A stretch of DNA of 64,000 bases. It comes from an uncultured Rothia sp. GTDB taxonomy: Bacteria > Actinomycetota > Actinomycetes > Actinomycetales > Micrococcaceae. The stretch is taken from positions 62,001 to 126,000 of the forward strand of contig CAMIIO010000007.1 in assembly GCA_946221065.1 (NCBI GenBank), written 5' to 3'. Position 1 is the first letter of the stretch. The number at the start of each line of letters is the position of its first letter. Under the pieces are notes generated by a model. That model ran no database searches. It had not been told where the DNA came from and saw nothing but the letters and a program-made list of their open reading frames with translations. Shown in pieces: positions 45,308-54,800 of this stretch. Made by a program: the position numbers and the translations under genes.

Positions 45308-45342
45308 GCGCCATACCCTCTCTGGCGGAGAGGGTATGGCGC
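45308..45342. repeat. Perfect 14-bp inverted repeat upstream of the riboswitch
   Basis: gcgccataccctct (45308-45321) and its exact complement (45329-45342) around a 7-nt loop, between the narK1 terminator and the gcvP riboswitch. Another repeat (ctacta/tagtag, 45361-45386) is adjacent. It could be a second terminator for narK1 or lie near the gcvP promoter. Confidence 0.6.
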
Positions 45343-45395
45343 ATTCTTTGCTGGCTCTCACTACTAGTTCCGAGAGACTCTAGTAGCGGTCATTA

Positions 45396-45440
45396 TTGCC
45401 AACAATCAACAAAACCCCGGCACAAAAGCGCCGGGGTTTG
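45396..45440 (-). terminator. Terminator after narK1
   Basis: 10-bp perfect stem (aaaccccggc 45412-45421 with 45430-45439), 8-nt loop, then TTGTTGATTGTTGG on the minus strand. It lies 33 bp after the narK1 stop. Confidence 0.85.
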
Positions 45441-45472
45441 TCAAGTTACTCAATCATCTAACGGTTTATCGT

Positions 45473-46720
45473 TTAGGCTGATGCTGCCTTCTTAGCTTTG
45501 TGAGCTGCGGGAATCGTGAAGCAGCAAATGATTGCTACCACGGTTGCTGCTGCCAACAGGGACAGACCAATCACGTAGCTATTGTTCTCCGCGTTGTAGG
45601 TTGCACCCATCACCAACGGAGGGAAGTAGCCACCGAATGCACCGAGAGCACCAACAATACCGGAGGCAGAACCCACGCGCTGAGGCTCAACAACGTTGAC
45701 CAACCAGGCGAACATACCACCAATAGCCGTACCCAGAGCCGCAGTCATTGCCAGGAACAGCGGACCGTAAACCATTTCGGCTTCAGGCTGAATCGAGATA
45801 ACCAGGGCAAGAACACCGGCTAGAGCGAAAGCTACAACACACAAAATTTTGGGTTCGATCTTATCGCACAGGGTTCCAGCGATAGGACGAGCAATCACTG
45901 CCATCAGCGCAAAACCTGCGGTACGAGTACCTGCAGCCACCGGATCCATACCATATACGTTATTCATGAACGTGGGCAGGTAGTTGGAGAACGCAACGAA
46001 TGCACCGAAGCATACTGCACACAGCAGGGAGAACTGCCAGGTGCGAATCGACTTGCTGGCGTCCAAGATCTTGGGCATCAGCGGAGCGGGCTTACCGGTA
46101 GGACGCAAGGGAGATTCGCGGAGCAGAATGTAGGAAAGTGCTGCAGCAACGGCACAAAGCACTGCCATTGTGATGTGCAGACCCCAGTAACCCAGCATGT
46201 TGTACAGGCGAGGGGTAAAGAATGCGCTCAGACCAGTACCAATCATACCGGCACCAAAAACACCCGAAGAGAATCCACGGCGAGTCTGCTCGTACCACAG
46301 GTTAGTGAAAGGAACGCCGATGGCGAATACCGTACCGGCAATACCGAGCAAGAATGCCATAGAAATCAGGAATCCGAAGTTTCCGGAAGTACCGGCAACT
46401 GCCAGCAAAAGCACCACAGGAGAGGCGATGCCGAGAATAACGGTGAACATGATTCGTCCGCCGTAGTTATCGGTCAACGCACCCACCGGAATACGTACCA
46501 ATGCGCCAACAATAATAGGCATAGCAACCAGCAAGCTGATTTGAGAGGGGGAAAGATCAAAAGTCTTGGCATAGTAAGCCTTTGACAGGGGACCGACCAG
46601 AGTCCAGGTCCAGAAGCCAATGGCAGAGAAAATAGTAGCCAGAATCAGGTTTTTAAACTGTCCTTGTTTAAGGTCAGTATTTACACCCGCCTTACCATTT
46701 GCGACTGCTGAAGTGCTCAT
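45473..46720 (-). CDS. narK1: Nitrate/nitrite transporter, NarK family (copy 1)
   Basis: Major-facilitator membrane transporter for nitrate uptake or nitrate/nitrite exchange. The 415-aa protein has about 12 hydrophobic segments, an MFS loop VGALTDNYGGRIMF after helix 2, and the NarK glycine signature GALGAFGGYFPP near the end. It is a paralogue of the gene at 47447-48664. It has its own 726-bp upstream region and own terminator, so it is a separate transcript. Direction of transport cannot be read from the sequence. Confidence 0.93.
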   Translation of the reverse strand: MSTSAVANGKAGVNTDLKQGQFKNLILATIFSAIGFWTWTLVGPLSKAYYAKTFDLSPSQISLLVAMPIIVGALVRIPVGALTDNYGGRIMFTVILGIASPVVLLLAVAGTSGNFGFLISMAFLLGIAGTVFAIGVPFTNLWYEQTRRGFSSGVFGAGMIGTGLSAFFTPRLYNMLGYWGLHITMAVLCAVAAALSYILLRESPLRPTGKPAPLMPKILDASKSIRTWQFSLLCAVCFGAFVAFSNYLPTFMNNVYGMDPVAAGTRTAGFALMAVIARPIAGTLCDKIEPKILCVVAFALAGVLALVISIQPEAEMVYGPLFLAMTAALGTAIGGMFAWLVNVVEPQRVGSASGIVGALGAFGGYFPPLVMGATYNAENNSYVIGLSLLAAATVVAIICCFTIPAAHKAKKAASA

Positions 46721-46880
46721 TTTTTCCTCTTGTTTTCTAAGAGTAGTGTGCGTATCCGAGAATTAATGCTCCACATTGAAAATTAACTCTCGCCTCACCG
46801 GGGAATGGGTGAGATAAGTTTGTTAGCCCTGACTCTATCGAAAATTGTTTACAGAAAAAACACTCTGTACTGATGGCTTT

Positions 46881-46958
46881 CTTATGGTCAGATACCCTTA
46901 AACAACAAAACATGATAGAACTTCCTGCACTTCCTCACCCCCCTATGGTCTGACCATA
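46881..46958 (-). promoter_or_regulatory. narK1 promoter with palindromic operator candidate
   Basis: A perfect palindrome tatggtctgaccata (46944-46958) lies 61 bp from a similar half-conserved copy tatggtcagatacc (46883-46896). The second copy overlaps a candidate -10 (CATAAG, 46881-46886) with TTGTTG 16 bp upstream (46903-46908), minus strand. This arrangement suggests control by a dimeric regulator. The rest of 46721-47350 is AT-rich with no supported gene besides a doubtful small frame. Confidence 0.45.
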
Positions 46959-47095
46959 TAAAAATAACACTTTCCCACAGAAATCCCACTCAAAACCACA
47001 CAAACAACCATACAAACACACATTTTCGCAGAATCTGCAACAAGGTGTCAGTTACATCTAAGATTTAAATCACAATTTAAAAATTATACGTTTCC

Positions 47096-47287
47096 TCAAT
47101 GTAACAATTCCCACAGTTCATAAGGACTCAGGTCACTTTCAATCAGCTTTCCTACAGCCCGGCCCTCTTCGACTCCCAGAACCCACTCAATACCCCCCGC
47201 CCCTCCCATAGAGAGGTAACAATGTAGCACCGGATTATTTTCCAAAGAAATTATTGTCGCAACAGAAATCAATAGAAATCTATACAC
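47096..47287 (-). CDS. Possible small protein of unknown function
   Basis: I do not recognise this frame. It encodes up to 63 aa; the last 29 residues (WVLGVEEGRAVGKLIESDLS, then PYELWELLH) look protein-like, while the first part is AT-rich and has no ribosome-binding site. An internal ATG (about residue 27) would give about 37 aa, again without a good site. It lies upstream of narK1 between two regulatory stretches. It may be a remnant, a leader peptide or chance. Confidence 0.25.
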   Translation of the reverse strand: MYRFLLISVATIISLENNPVLHCYLSMGGAGGIEWVLGVEEGRAVGKLIESDLSPYELWELLH

Positions 47288-47354
47288 CCTTGAACGTAAT
47301 AAATCTATATAGACCCGAATTCATCTTTTACCGCATATGCACTTGGTCCGCCAC

Positions 47355-47401
47355 CGACGCATAGAAAAGGGGGAGTAACTGCTACCGGCAGCTACTCCCC
47401 C
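47355..47401 (-). terminator. Terminator after narK2
   Basis: 14-bp stem with one wobble (47369-47382 with 47388-47401), TACCG loop, then CTTTTCTATG on the minus strand; 46 bp after the narK2 stop. It closes the narGHJIK2 transcript. Confidence 0.88.
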
Positions 47402-47446
47402 GCGAAGGATTAAGGGGTAACGCTAAACACCCTCTTCTCTTACGAT

Positions 47447-48664
47447 CTATACGCCTGGCTTGTTCCCGTTCTTAATGAACAGGGAAATTGCCAAGGAAAC
47501 TAACGCAGCGCCCATCAGCGCGATTTGAGCCCAGAAGTAGTTGCCATTGGCACCGTATACAGCACCCATAACAAGTGGCGGGAAATAACCACCCAAACCA
47601 CCTGCGGCAGACACCAGACCACCTACCGTACCGGCGTCCTCCGGCTTGGACGCGCGTCCAACCCACCCAAAGACCGTACCCGTACCAAAGCCAATAAATA
47701 CGGCCATCAGAATAAAAATGGTGTAATACGCGGCAGGAGACTTTGGATCCAATGCAATCAACACAGACAGCACCGCAATAGCACAGAACATGATGAGCGT
47801 AACACTACGGGGACCCATCTTATCCGCAGCCACACCGCCGATAGGGCGTGCAACCACGGCGCAGGTAGCGAACATCGCGGCAAACGTACCGGCGCGCACC
47901 GGATCAAATTGGTACATATTGCTCATGTACGTGGGTAGGTAGTTCGAAAACGCCACAAAAGCACCAAAGACGACGGCGTAAATAAAGCATAGCTGCCAGG
48001 TAGCGATACTCTGGGTTGCCTTACGAATCTTCGGAAGCATCGGCTCGGGAGTCTTCCCTGCCAATTTGGGTGAATCTTTCAGCACAAACCACACAATAAT
48101 TGCATATACAAAAGCGATAGCAGCAATAGTGAGGTGAGTGGGGAAATAACCAAAAGCCTTGAGCATACGGGGGTTGAAGAATGAGGCAACCGCGGTGCCA
48201 ATCATACCCATACCAAAAATACCGGTAGCCAAGCCCTTGCGGTGGGGTTCATACCAGGACACCGAGAACGGAATACCCACGGCAAAAATGGAGCCGCCAA
48301 TACCGAGGAAGAATGCTGCGGTCAGCAAGAGCGGAAAGCTCGTGGTGAACTCGCCAACGACTCCCACAATCACCACCATAATAGAGGTGAGCACCAGCAA
48401 ACCGGTAAACATCTTTCGCCCGCCCAAGCGGTCGGTGAGTGCGCCCACCGGAATACGAGCAAGCGCACCGACGATTACCGGCATAGCAATCAGTAAGCTG
48501 AGTTGCCCGGGAGTGAGACTAAATGCCTCTTTGTAGTAAGACTTAGCCAGCGGGCCAATCATGGTCCAGCCCCAGAAGCCAATCATGGACGCCAGGGTTG
48601 CCATGATGACGTTTTTAAGCTGACCCTTGAGTTGCGGGTCATGCTCGGTTGGAATGGTATTCAT
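47447..48664 (-). CDS. narK2: Nitrate/nitrite transporter, NarK family (copy 2)
   Basis: MFS nitrate/nitrite transporter of 405 aa and about 12 membrane segments, with VGALTDRLGGRKMF after helix 2 and AAGGLGGYFPPLVMG near the end. It is clearly homologous to narK1 but diverged through most of its length, so the pair is not a recent duplication. It lies 66 bp after narI across a 7-bp hairpin and is the last gene of the nar operon. Probably supplies nitrate to, or removes nitrite from, the cytoplasmic NarG active site. Confidence 0.93.
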   Translation of the reverse strand: MNTIPTEHDPQLKGQLKNVIMATLASMIGFWGWTMIGPLAKSYYKEAFSLTPGQLSLLIAMPVIVGALARIPVGALTDRLGGRKMFTGLLVLTSIMVVIVGVVGEFTTSFPLLLTAAFFLGIGGSIFAVGIPFSVSWYEPHRKGLATGIFGMGMIGTAVASFFNPRMLKAFGYFPTHLTIAAIAFVYAIIVWFVLKDSPKLAGKTPEPMLPKIRKATQSIATWQLCFIYAVVFGAFVAFSNYLPTYMSNMYQFDPVRAGTFAAMFATCAVVARPIGGVAADKMGPRSVTLIMFCAIAVLSVLIALDPKSPAAYYTIFILMAVFIGFGTGTVFGWVGRASKPEDAGTVGGLVSAAGGLGGYFPPLVMGAVYGANGNYFWAQIALMGAALVSLAISLFIKNGNKPGV

Positions 48665-48687
48665 TCATATCACCTAGTTTGAGAGGT

Positions 48688-48714
48688 GCCCCGGTGCCGG
48701 CATGGCTCCGGGGC
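48688..48714 (-). repeat. Hairpin between narI and narK2
   Basis: gccccgg (48688-48694) and ccggggc (48708-48714) pair perfectly around a 13-nt loop. There is no T-run, so it is more likely to set the relative level of narK2 mRNA than to end transcription. Confidence 0.5.
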
Positions 48715-48730
48715 GTGTGAGAATGCGGGG

Positions 48731-49483
48731 TTAGCGCAGTTGAGTAGTTTTATCCGAGGTTCCTACCGGGTCCCAGCCACGACGTCCGCCAACCCGCTCG
48801 TTACCGCGGGAACGGTACACGATGTACGGACGGAAGAGGTAATGGAAGGGTGCGGAGAAGGCGTGAACCAAGCGGGTAAAGGGCCAGAGCGCAAAGAGGG
48901 CGAATGCCAGCAGGATGTGTAGCTTGAAAGAAAGCGGAACATCATGCATAAGTGCGGTTTGCGGCTGGAAGATAAAGAGCGAACGGAACCACGGAGAAAT
49001 ATCGTGACGATAGTTGTGACCGTGGTGTCCCTGCATGGCGCTGATGATTGTCACGGCAATACCAAACACGATTACAGCCATCAGAGCGATATACATGATC
49101 TTGTCGTTAGCGGTGGTGGCGGCAAAGACGGATTTGTTGGTGCGACGGCGGAACACCATCACCATCAAGCCGAAAAGTACCGCCAGACCAAACGGAATAC
49201 CCATAATAAGAGCAGCCATGTGATACATATCGTCGCTAATACCCAGTGCGGCGGTCCACGAGGCAGGAATAAGTAGGCCCGCAATGTGGCCGGCTAACAC
49301 GCCTACTAATCCATAGTGAAAAAGTGGAGAAGCAATTTTTAGAATCTTGGACTCATAGAATTGCGAGGATCGAGTAGTCCAGCCAAATTGGTCGTAGCGG
49401 TAACGCCAAATGGTGCCATCGATTAGAATAACGACCACCATATACGGCAGGACTCCCCAGAGAAAAATGTCAAGAAGGTTCAT
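48731..49483 (-). CDS. narI: Respiratory nitrate reductase gamma subunit
   Basis: Diheme cytochrome b membrane subunit that oxidises menaquinol and passes electrons to NarH. The 250-aa protein has five hydrophobic segments and the histidines expected for two b hemes: SPLFHYGLVGVLAGHIAG in the second segment and the pair in the last membrane segments (FKLHILLAF, RLVHAFSAPFHY). Its start overlaps the narJ stop by one base. Confidence 0.97.
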   Translation of the reverse strand: MNLLDIFLWGVLPYMVVVILIDGTIWRYRYDQFGWTTRSSQFYESKILKIASPLFHYGLVGVLAGHIAGLLIPASWTAALGISDDMYHMAALIMGIPFGLAVLFGLMVMVFRRRTNKSVFAATTANDKIMYIALMAVIVFGIAVTIISAMQGHHGHNYRHDISPWFRSLFIFQPQTALMHDVPLSFKLHILLAFALFALWPFTRLVHAFSAPFHYLFRPYIVYRSRGNERVGGRRGWDPVGTSDKTTQLR

Positions 49484-50223
49484 TACTGGGCTCCTGATTG
49501 AGGTTGCAGAAGGGGTAGGAGTCGTGGATCTGAGCTGCTGAGTCCCACGGTTTCGCTGGGCGGTCCAAAGCCGGCAAGTTCTTGAATCTGTTGCACCTCT
49601 GCCGGTGATTCACCGGGTAAGGTACGGCAGATACACTCAACAAGCTGGTAAAAGGCGAGGTTGTCGTCTCGCAACGCAAGCCGAAGTAGCTCAAGCGAGG
49701 GTCGGTATGCCTGCAACGCCGCGCGTCCGACACGGGAATCTACCAGAGCGGTAAACTCCAGAACTAGCGGCAGATAATCCGGCAGTTCACCGTGCAAGTC
49801 GGTAACCATCCCCGAATCTCGATACATTTTTTTAAACCGTGCCAGTGCCTCACCACGACGTCGGGTATCGCCCTCGGTCCAATAGGAGAGGTGAAGCGAA
49901 TGACGACGAGAAAGATCGTATTCCTGCACGTATTCTGCGGCCACTTCTGCCAGTGGAGCACTGTGATACCAGCGATCTACCGCACGCACGGCTTCCAGAA
50001 ATTCCGGGTGCTCAATACTTTCAGCCAGTTCTAGGAGCTCGGGAAGCATCTGCAGGTTTTCTTCATTGGGATAGCGGAAGAGCACCGACGCCACCTGATA
50101 TATCACGGCGTGTTCGGCTTCCCCGCTCCCCCAGTCCATATCGAAAGGGTCACCACTGGTGGGCGGGATGGGTTCGGTGACCTCCCCGCCCTTACCGAGC
50201 AGTTTTGAGAAGAATCCAGCCAC
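49483..50223 (-). CDS. narJ: Nitrate reductase molybdenum cofactor assembly chaperone NarJ
   Basis: Cytoplasmic chaperone that holds NarG while the cofactor is inserted; not part of the final enzyme. The 246-aa protein has the NarJ core VIYQVASVLFRYPNEEN, AEYVQEYDLSRRHSLHLSYW and GDTRRRGEALARFK. The start is a GTG immediately after the narH stop. Confidence 0.96.
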   Translation of the reverse strand: MAGFFSKLLGKGGEVTEPIPPTSGDPFDMDWGSGEAEHAVIYQVASVLFRYPNEENLQMLPELLELAESIEHPEFLEAVRAVDRWYHSAPLAEVAAEYVQEYDLSRRHSLHLSYWTEGDTRRRGEALARFKKMYRDSGMVTDLHGELPDYLPLVLEFTALVDSRVGRAALQAYRPSLELLRLALRDDNLAFYQLVECICRTLPGESPAEVQQIQELAGFGPPSETVGLSSSDPRLLPLLQPQSGAQ

Positions 50224-51861
50224 TTATTTCACCTTCGATGAGCCGGAAGTATTAGGGAACATCGCGTCGGGACGGTCTTTACCATCCCACATAAAGATAT
50301 TTACCTTGCCATCGGCGCGGGCGGTGTTGGCGTAGGAAGCCGAAGAAACGGGAGTCGGGCGATCACCGGTTCCACTGAATGCATCATCGTAGAGCATTCC
50401 AGGGCCACCGTCGGTATCGAGCGAGCAACCAATCTCTTCGAGATTGTGAGCGTCCTCCATATGGGCACGCGGAATTACGTAGCGTTCGTTGTACTTGGAG
50501 ATCGCCATGAGACGGTACATTTCGTAGACCTGTTCACCGGTCATTCCCACAGATTCAGCGATGGATTCATCACCCACTCCGCCTAAGGTAATGTCGCGCA
50601 TATAGGAGCGCATGGCGGCAAGTTTCTTCAGCACATCAACAATCACTGTGGTGTCTCCTGCGGTGAAGAGCTCGGCAAGGTACTCCACCGGAATACGCAA
50701 CGAGTCAATGGCGCCAAAGAGGTTGTCCTGGCTCTCGGCATCGTGCCCCTGTTCCTTAAGTAGGTCAATAATCGGAGACAGCGGCGGCACGTACCAAACC
50801 ATCGGCATGGTGCGATACTCGGGGTGCAGCGGAAGGGCGATTTTCCATTCCTTCGCCAGCTTATACACCGGCGACTTCTGCGCAGCCTCAATCCAAGACT
50901 GCTGAATGCCCTCGCGTTTAGCGGCGGCAATCACCTCTGGGTCAAAGGGATCCAGCATAATATCGAGCTGCGCCTCGTAGAGATCCTTCTCGTCCGTAAC
51001 CGACGCGGCTTCACTCACGCGATCGGCATCGTAGAGGAAAATACCGATGTAGCGCATACGCCCCACGCAGGTTTCCGCACACACGGTAGGAATACCGTGT
51101 TCCACGCGCGGGTAGCAGAACGTACATTTCTCTGCCTTACCGGACTTGTGGTTAAAGTAAATCTTCTTGTAAGGGCAGCCGGTAATGCACTGACGCCAAC
51201 CACGACACTGATCCTGATCCACCAGCACAATACCGTCCTCCGAGCGCTTATAGATTGCACCCGAGGGGCAGGACGCCATACAGGAGGGGTTCAGACAGTG
51301 CTCACAGATACGCGGCAGATAGAACATGAAGGTCTTTTCAAACTCGAATTTGATTTTCTCTTCAGATTCCTGGCGAATCTTCTGAACAATTGGATCCTCA
51401 TTACCGGTCACGAACGTACCGCCAAGGTCGTCGTCCCAGTTCGCGGACCAGTCAATCGCCGTATCTTCGCCGGTAATCAGCGACTTCGGCTTAGCCACCG
51501 GGAAGTCATCGCCCATCGGCGCGGTAATCAGATTCTGGTAATCATACGTCCAGGGTTCGTAGTAGTCGCTCATCTGCGGCTGCACGGGTGAGGCAAAAAT
51601 CGTGAAGAGCTTCTTAAAACGGTTACCCGCCTTCAGTTCCAAGCGACCCCGCTTATTCAGCGTCCAGCCACCCTTCCACTGTTCCTGATCCTCATAACGC
51701 TTGGGGTAACCCAGACCGGGGCGAGTCTCCACATTGTTAAACCAGACGTACTCGGTGCCGGCGCGATTAGTCCACGCCTGCTTGCAGGTTACCGAACAGG
51801 TGTGGCAACCCAGGCACTTATCCAGTGCCATAATCATTGAAACTTGAGCCATAACGCGCAT
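50224..51861 (-). CDS. narH: Respiratory nitrate reductase beta subunit
   Basis: Iron-sulfur subunit carrying electrons from NarI to NarG. The 545-aa protein has four cysteine groups: CLGCHTCSVTC (Cys16, 19, 22, 26), CEHCLNPSCMASCPSGA, CRGWRQCITGCPYKK (one cysteine replaced by Trp, as normal for the [3Fe-4S] cluster) and CTFCYPRVEHGIPTVCAETC. The ATG at 51861 overlaps the narG stop (TAATG) with AGGAGG ten bases upstream. Confidence 0.98.
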   Translation of the reverse strand: MRVMAQVSMIMALDKCLGCHTCSVTCKQAWTNRAGTEYVWFNNVETRPGLGYPKRYEDQEQWKGGWTLNKRGRLELKAGNRFKKLFTIFASPVQPQMSDYYEPWTYDYQNLITAPMGDDFPVAKPKSLITGEDTAIDWSANWDDDLGGTFVTGNEDPIVQKIRQESEEKIKFEFEKTFMFYLPRICEHCLNPSCMASCPSGAIYKRSEDGIVLVDQDQCRGWRQCITGCPYKKIYFNHKSGKAEKCTFCYPRVEHGIPTVCAETCVGRMRYIGIFLYDADRVSEAASVTDEKDLYEAQLDIMLDPFDPEVIAAAKREGIQQSWIEAAQKSPVYKLAKEWKIALPLHPEYRTMPMVWYVPPLSPIIDLLKEQGHDAESQDNLFGAIDSLRIPVEYLAELFTAGDTTVIVDVLKKLAAMRSYMRDITLGGVGDESIAESVGMTGEQVYEMYRLMAISKYNERYVIPRAHMEDAHNLEEIGCSLDTDGGPGMLYDDAFSGTGDRPTPVSSASYANTARADGKVNIFMWDGKDRPDAMFPNTSGSSKVK

Positions 51862-54800
51862 TAGTAGGTAACCTCCTGTTTGCGGCGGCGGATGACCGAG
51901 ACGATATCTCGCTGGTTGCCGGTGGGTCCTAGATAGTTGAAGGCGTATGCCTGGTGCGCGTAGCCGCCCACAAGGTGGGTGGGCTTCACCAGAATACGGG
52001 TGACGGAGTTGTGAATACCACCGCGTTTGCCGGTGGCTTCGGACTTAGGAATATCTACCAGGCGCTCCTGCGCGTGGTGTACATACACCACGCCCTGCGG
52101 TAAGCGGTGTGAGACGACGGCGCGACCGACAAACACGCCGTTTGAGTTCACGCACTCAATCCAGTCATTATCTTTGACCCCAATACGTTCGGCGTCCTGC
52201 GGGCTCAGCCAAGCATGTGAACCGCCGCGAGAAAGCGCGAGCATGTAGAGATTGTCGTGGTAGGAAGAGTGAATAGACCACTTATTGTGCGGGGTCATGT
52301 ACCGCACGGCAATCGTGACTTCGTCTTGCTGCTCACCCAACACCGGGGAGTTGAACAATTGGTGCATATCTAGTGGTGGGCGGTAAGTGGGCATCTGCTC
52401 CCCCATCTCGCTCATCCAGTCGTGATCCAAAAAGAAGTGCATACGACCGGTCAGCGTGTGGAAAGGTTTAAGCTGCTCGGTGTTCAGCGTAAACGGTGCG
52501 TAACGACGTCCGCCGGTTTCCGAACCAGACCACTCGGGCGACGTAAACACGGGGCAGGGGCGGTCCTGTGTATCACGGAACGTAATGCGCTTTTCTTCGT
52601 TGCCCTCAGCCAGGTGAACAAACTTCTTGCCCACACGCTTCTCTAGCTCCCTAAAGCCCTTGACAGCCACCGGGCCGTTGGAGGTTCCGGACAGCGCCAG
52701 GATAGTATCGCAGAGTTTGACGTCCGTATCCAGTGCCGGGCGTCCTGCACCCTTACCGGAATTCATGACGCCGTTCTCATCGGCAAGCTTGGCAAGCTCG
52801 TCATTCACATCCACGGTGATTGCCTTGGTAGTGGTGCCCAGCGTGGAGAGCAACGGACCGACCGAAGTGTACATCTCATACAGTGCCGGATAGTCACGCT
52901 CAACCATCGCAAAGATTGGCATGTTCTTACCGGGCACACCGGGAACCCCCTGGTTCTTCCAGTCGGGTGCGTGCCCGCCGGGCTGGGCAATCTGACCAGG
53001 GGTATCATGCTGAAGCGGTACGGACACAATATCTTTACGAGCCGGCAGATGCTTCGCGGCTAAACGAGAGAACACCCACGCCAATTCCTTGAAGATCTGG
53101 TGATCCGTCTTAGTCTCCCAGGGCGGATCAATCGCCGGAGAGAACGCATGGATATACGGGTGCATATCGGTGGAAGAAATATCGAATTTCTCGTACCAGG
53201 TAGCAGCCGGGAACACGACGTCGGAGGACAGCGTGGAGGAAGTCATGCGGAAGTCCGCGGTCACCAACAAATCCAGTTTGCCTTCCGGCGCCTGATAGTA
53301 CCACTTCACCTCACGCGGCTTCGAGTTGACCTCATCCTCACCCATCACGTTGTTGTGGGTACCCAACAGGTGCTTGAGAAAGTACTCTTCACCCTTTGCC
53401 GAAGAACCGAGCAGATTATTACGCCACAGCATGAGAGTACGCGGCCAGTTCACCGGGTTGTCGATGTCCTCCACCGAGAACTGAATCTCATCGGAGTTCA
53501 ACCCGCGCGCCACGAACTCTGCGGGAGTCTGCACCTCTCCCCGAGCGACGGCGTCGGCAGCCTGCTCGGCAAGTTCGGTGGAGTTCTGGTTGAACTGCGG
53601 ATACATGGGCATCCACCCCATACGAGCGGTACGCGCAATAATATCGGCGGTATGCACACCCTTCAGCTCACCCTTAGCCAACGGTGACTGGAGCGAATCA
53701 CTAGAATACCCGTCCTGACGCCACTGATCGGTGTGCATATACCAGAACGACGTACCAGCCTGGGTGCGCGGAGGACGAATCCAGTCCAGCGCATTCGCCA
53801 TATGTGCCCAGCCGGTAATAGGTCGAGCCTTTTCCTGGCCCACATAGTGAGCCCAGCCGCCACCATTACGACCTTCACAACCACACATCTGCAAAAGCGC
53901 AAGAATCGAGCGGTAGGTGGCGTCGCCGTGATACCACTGGCAAATACCGGCACCCATAATAATCATGGTGCGTCCACCGGAATCAATAGAGTTCTTAGCA
54001 AACTCACGAGCCACACGAATCACCGCTTCGGCAGGAACCGAAGTGATTTCCTCCTGCCACGCCGGAGTGTACGCGGTTTCAACATCTTCAAAGGAGCTTG
54101 CCGCGGAACCGGGCAAATGCAAACCGGGGCGAGCCACACCGTACTGAGCCAGCATAAGGTCAAACACAGTACAGACTTCCATACCCTCAACAACAACGGT
54201 AGGCACACCGCGAGTCACCACATACCCAGCACCGTTGGGGGTATCGAACACGGGAATAGAAATCTCGGCAACACCGGTAGAACCACCGGGAACATCCGCA
54301 ACCGACAGCGCGGGCTTGACCCCTTCAAGATCAAGATTCCACTTACCCATATCCTCTGTGTTATAACGGTGACCCATCGTGCCGTTAGGAACCACCACGT
54401 TGCCGGTCTGCTTATCAATCAGCGCGGTCTTAAAATCCGCATCCGCCATCTGCGCACCGGCAGTCAAATCGGCAGCCTTCACAAACTTATGCGGAACCTT
54501 AATGCCATCCTCACGGGTTTCCAAACGCACCAGGAACGGGAAATCGGTGAACGTGGAAGTATAATCCTCAAAAAATTCCACGCGCTGATCCACAAAGTTT
54601 TCCTTGAGAATCACGTGCCCCATAGCCATCGCGAGCGCCGCGTCTGTGCCGGGCTGTGCGGGTAACCATTCATCGGCAAACTTGGTGTTATCGGCGTAGT
54701 CCGGGGAAACCGTGACCACTTTGGTGCCGCGGTAGCGAACCTCTGCCATCCAGTGCGCGTCCGGGGTGCGGGTTACGGGGATGTTGGAGCCCCACATCAT

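Noticed and set aside
45473..48664. narK1 and narK2 as a recent tandem duplication
   Set aside because: The two proteins share the NarK pattern but differ along most of their length and have separate regulation, so the pair is old.
53733..54665. 310-codon open frame on the plus strand
   Set aside because: Antisense to narG; the translation has the composition of a shadow frame.
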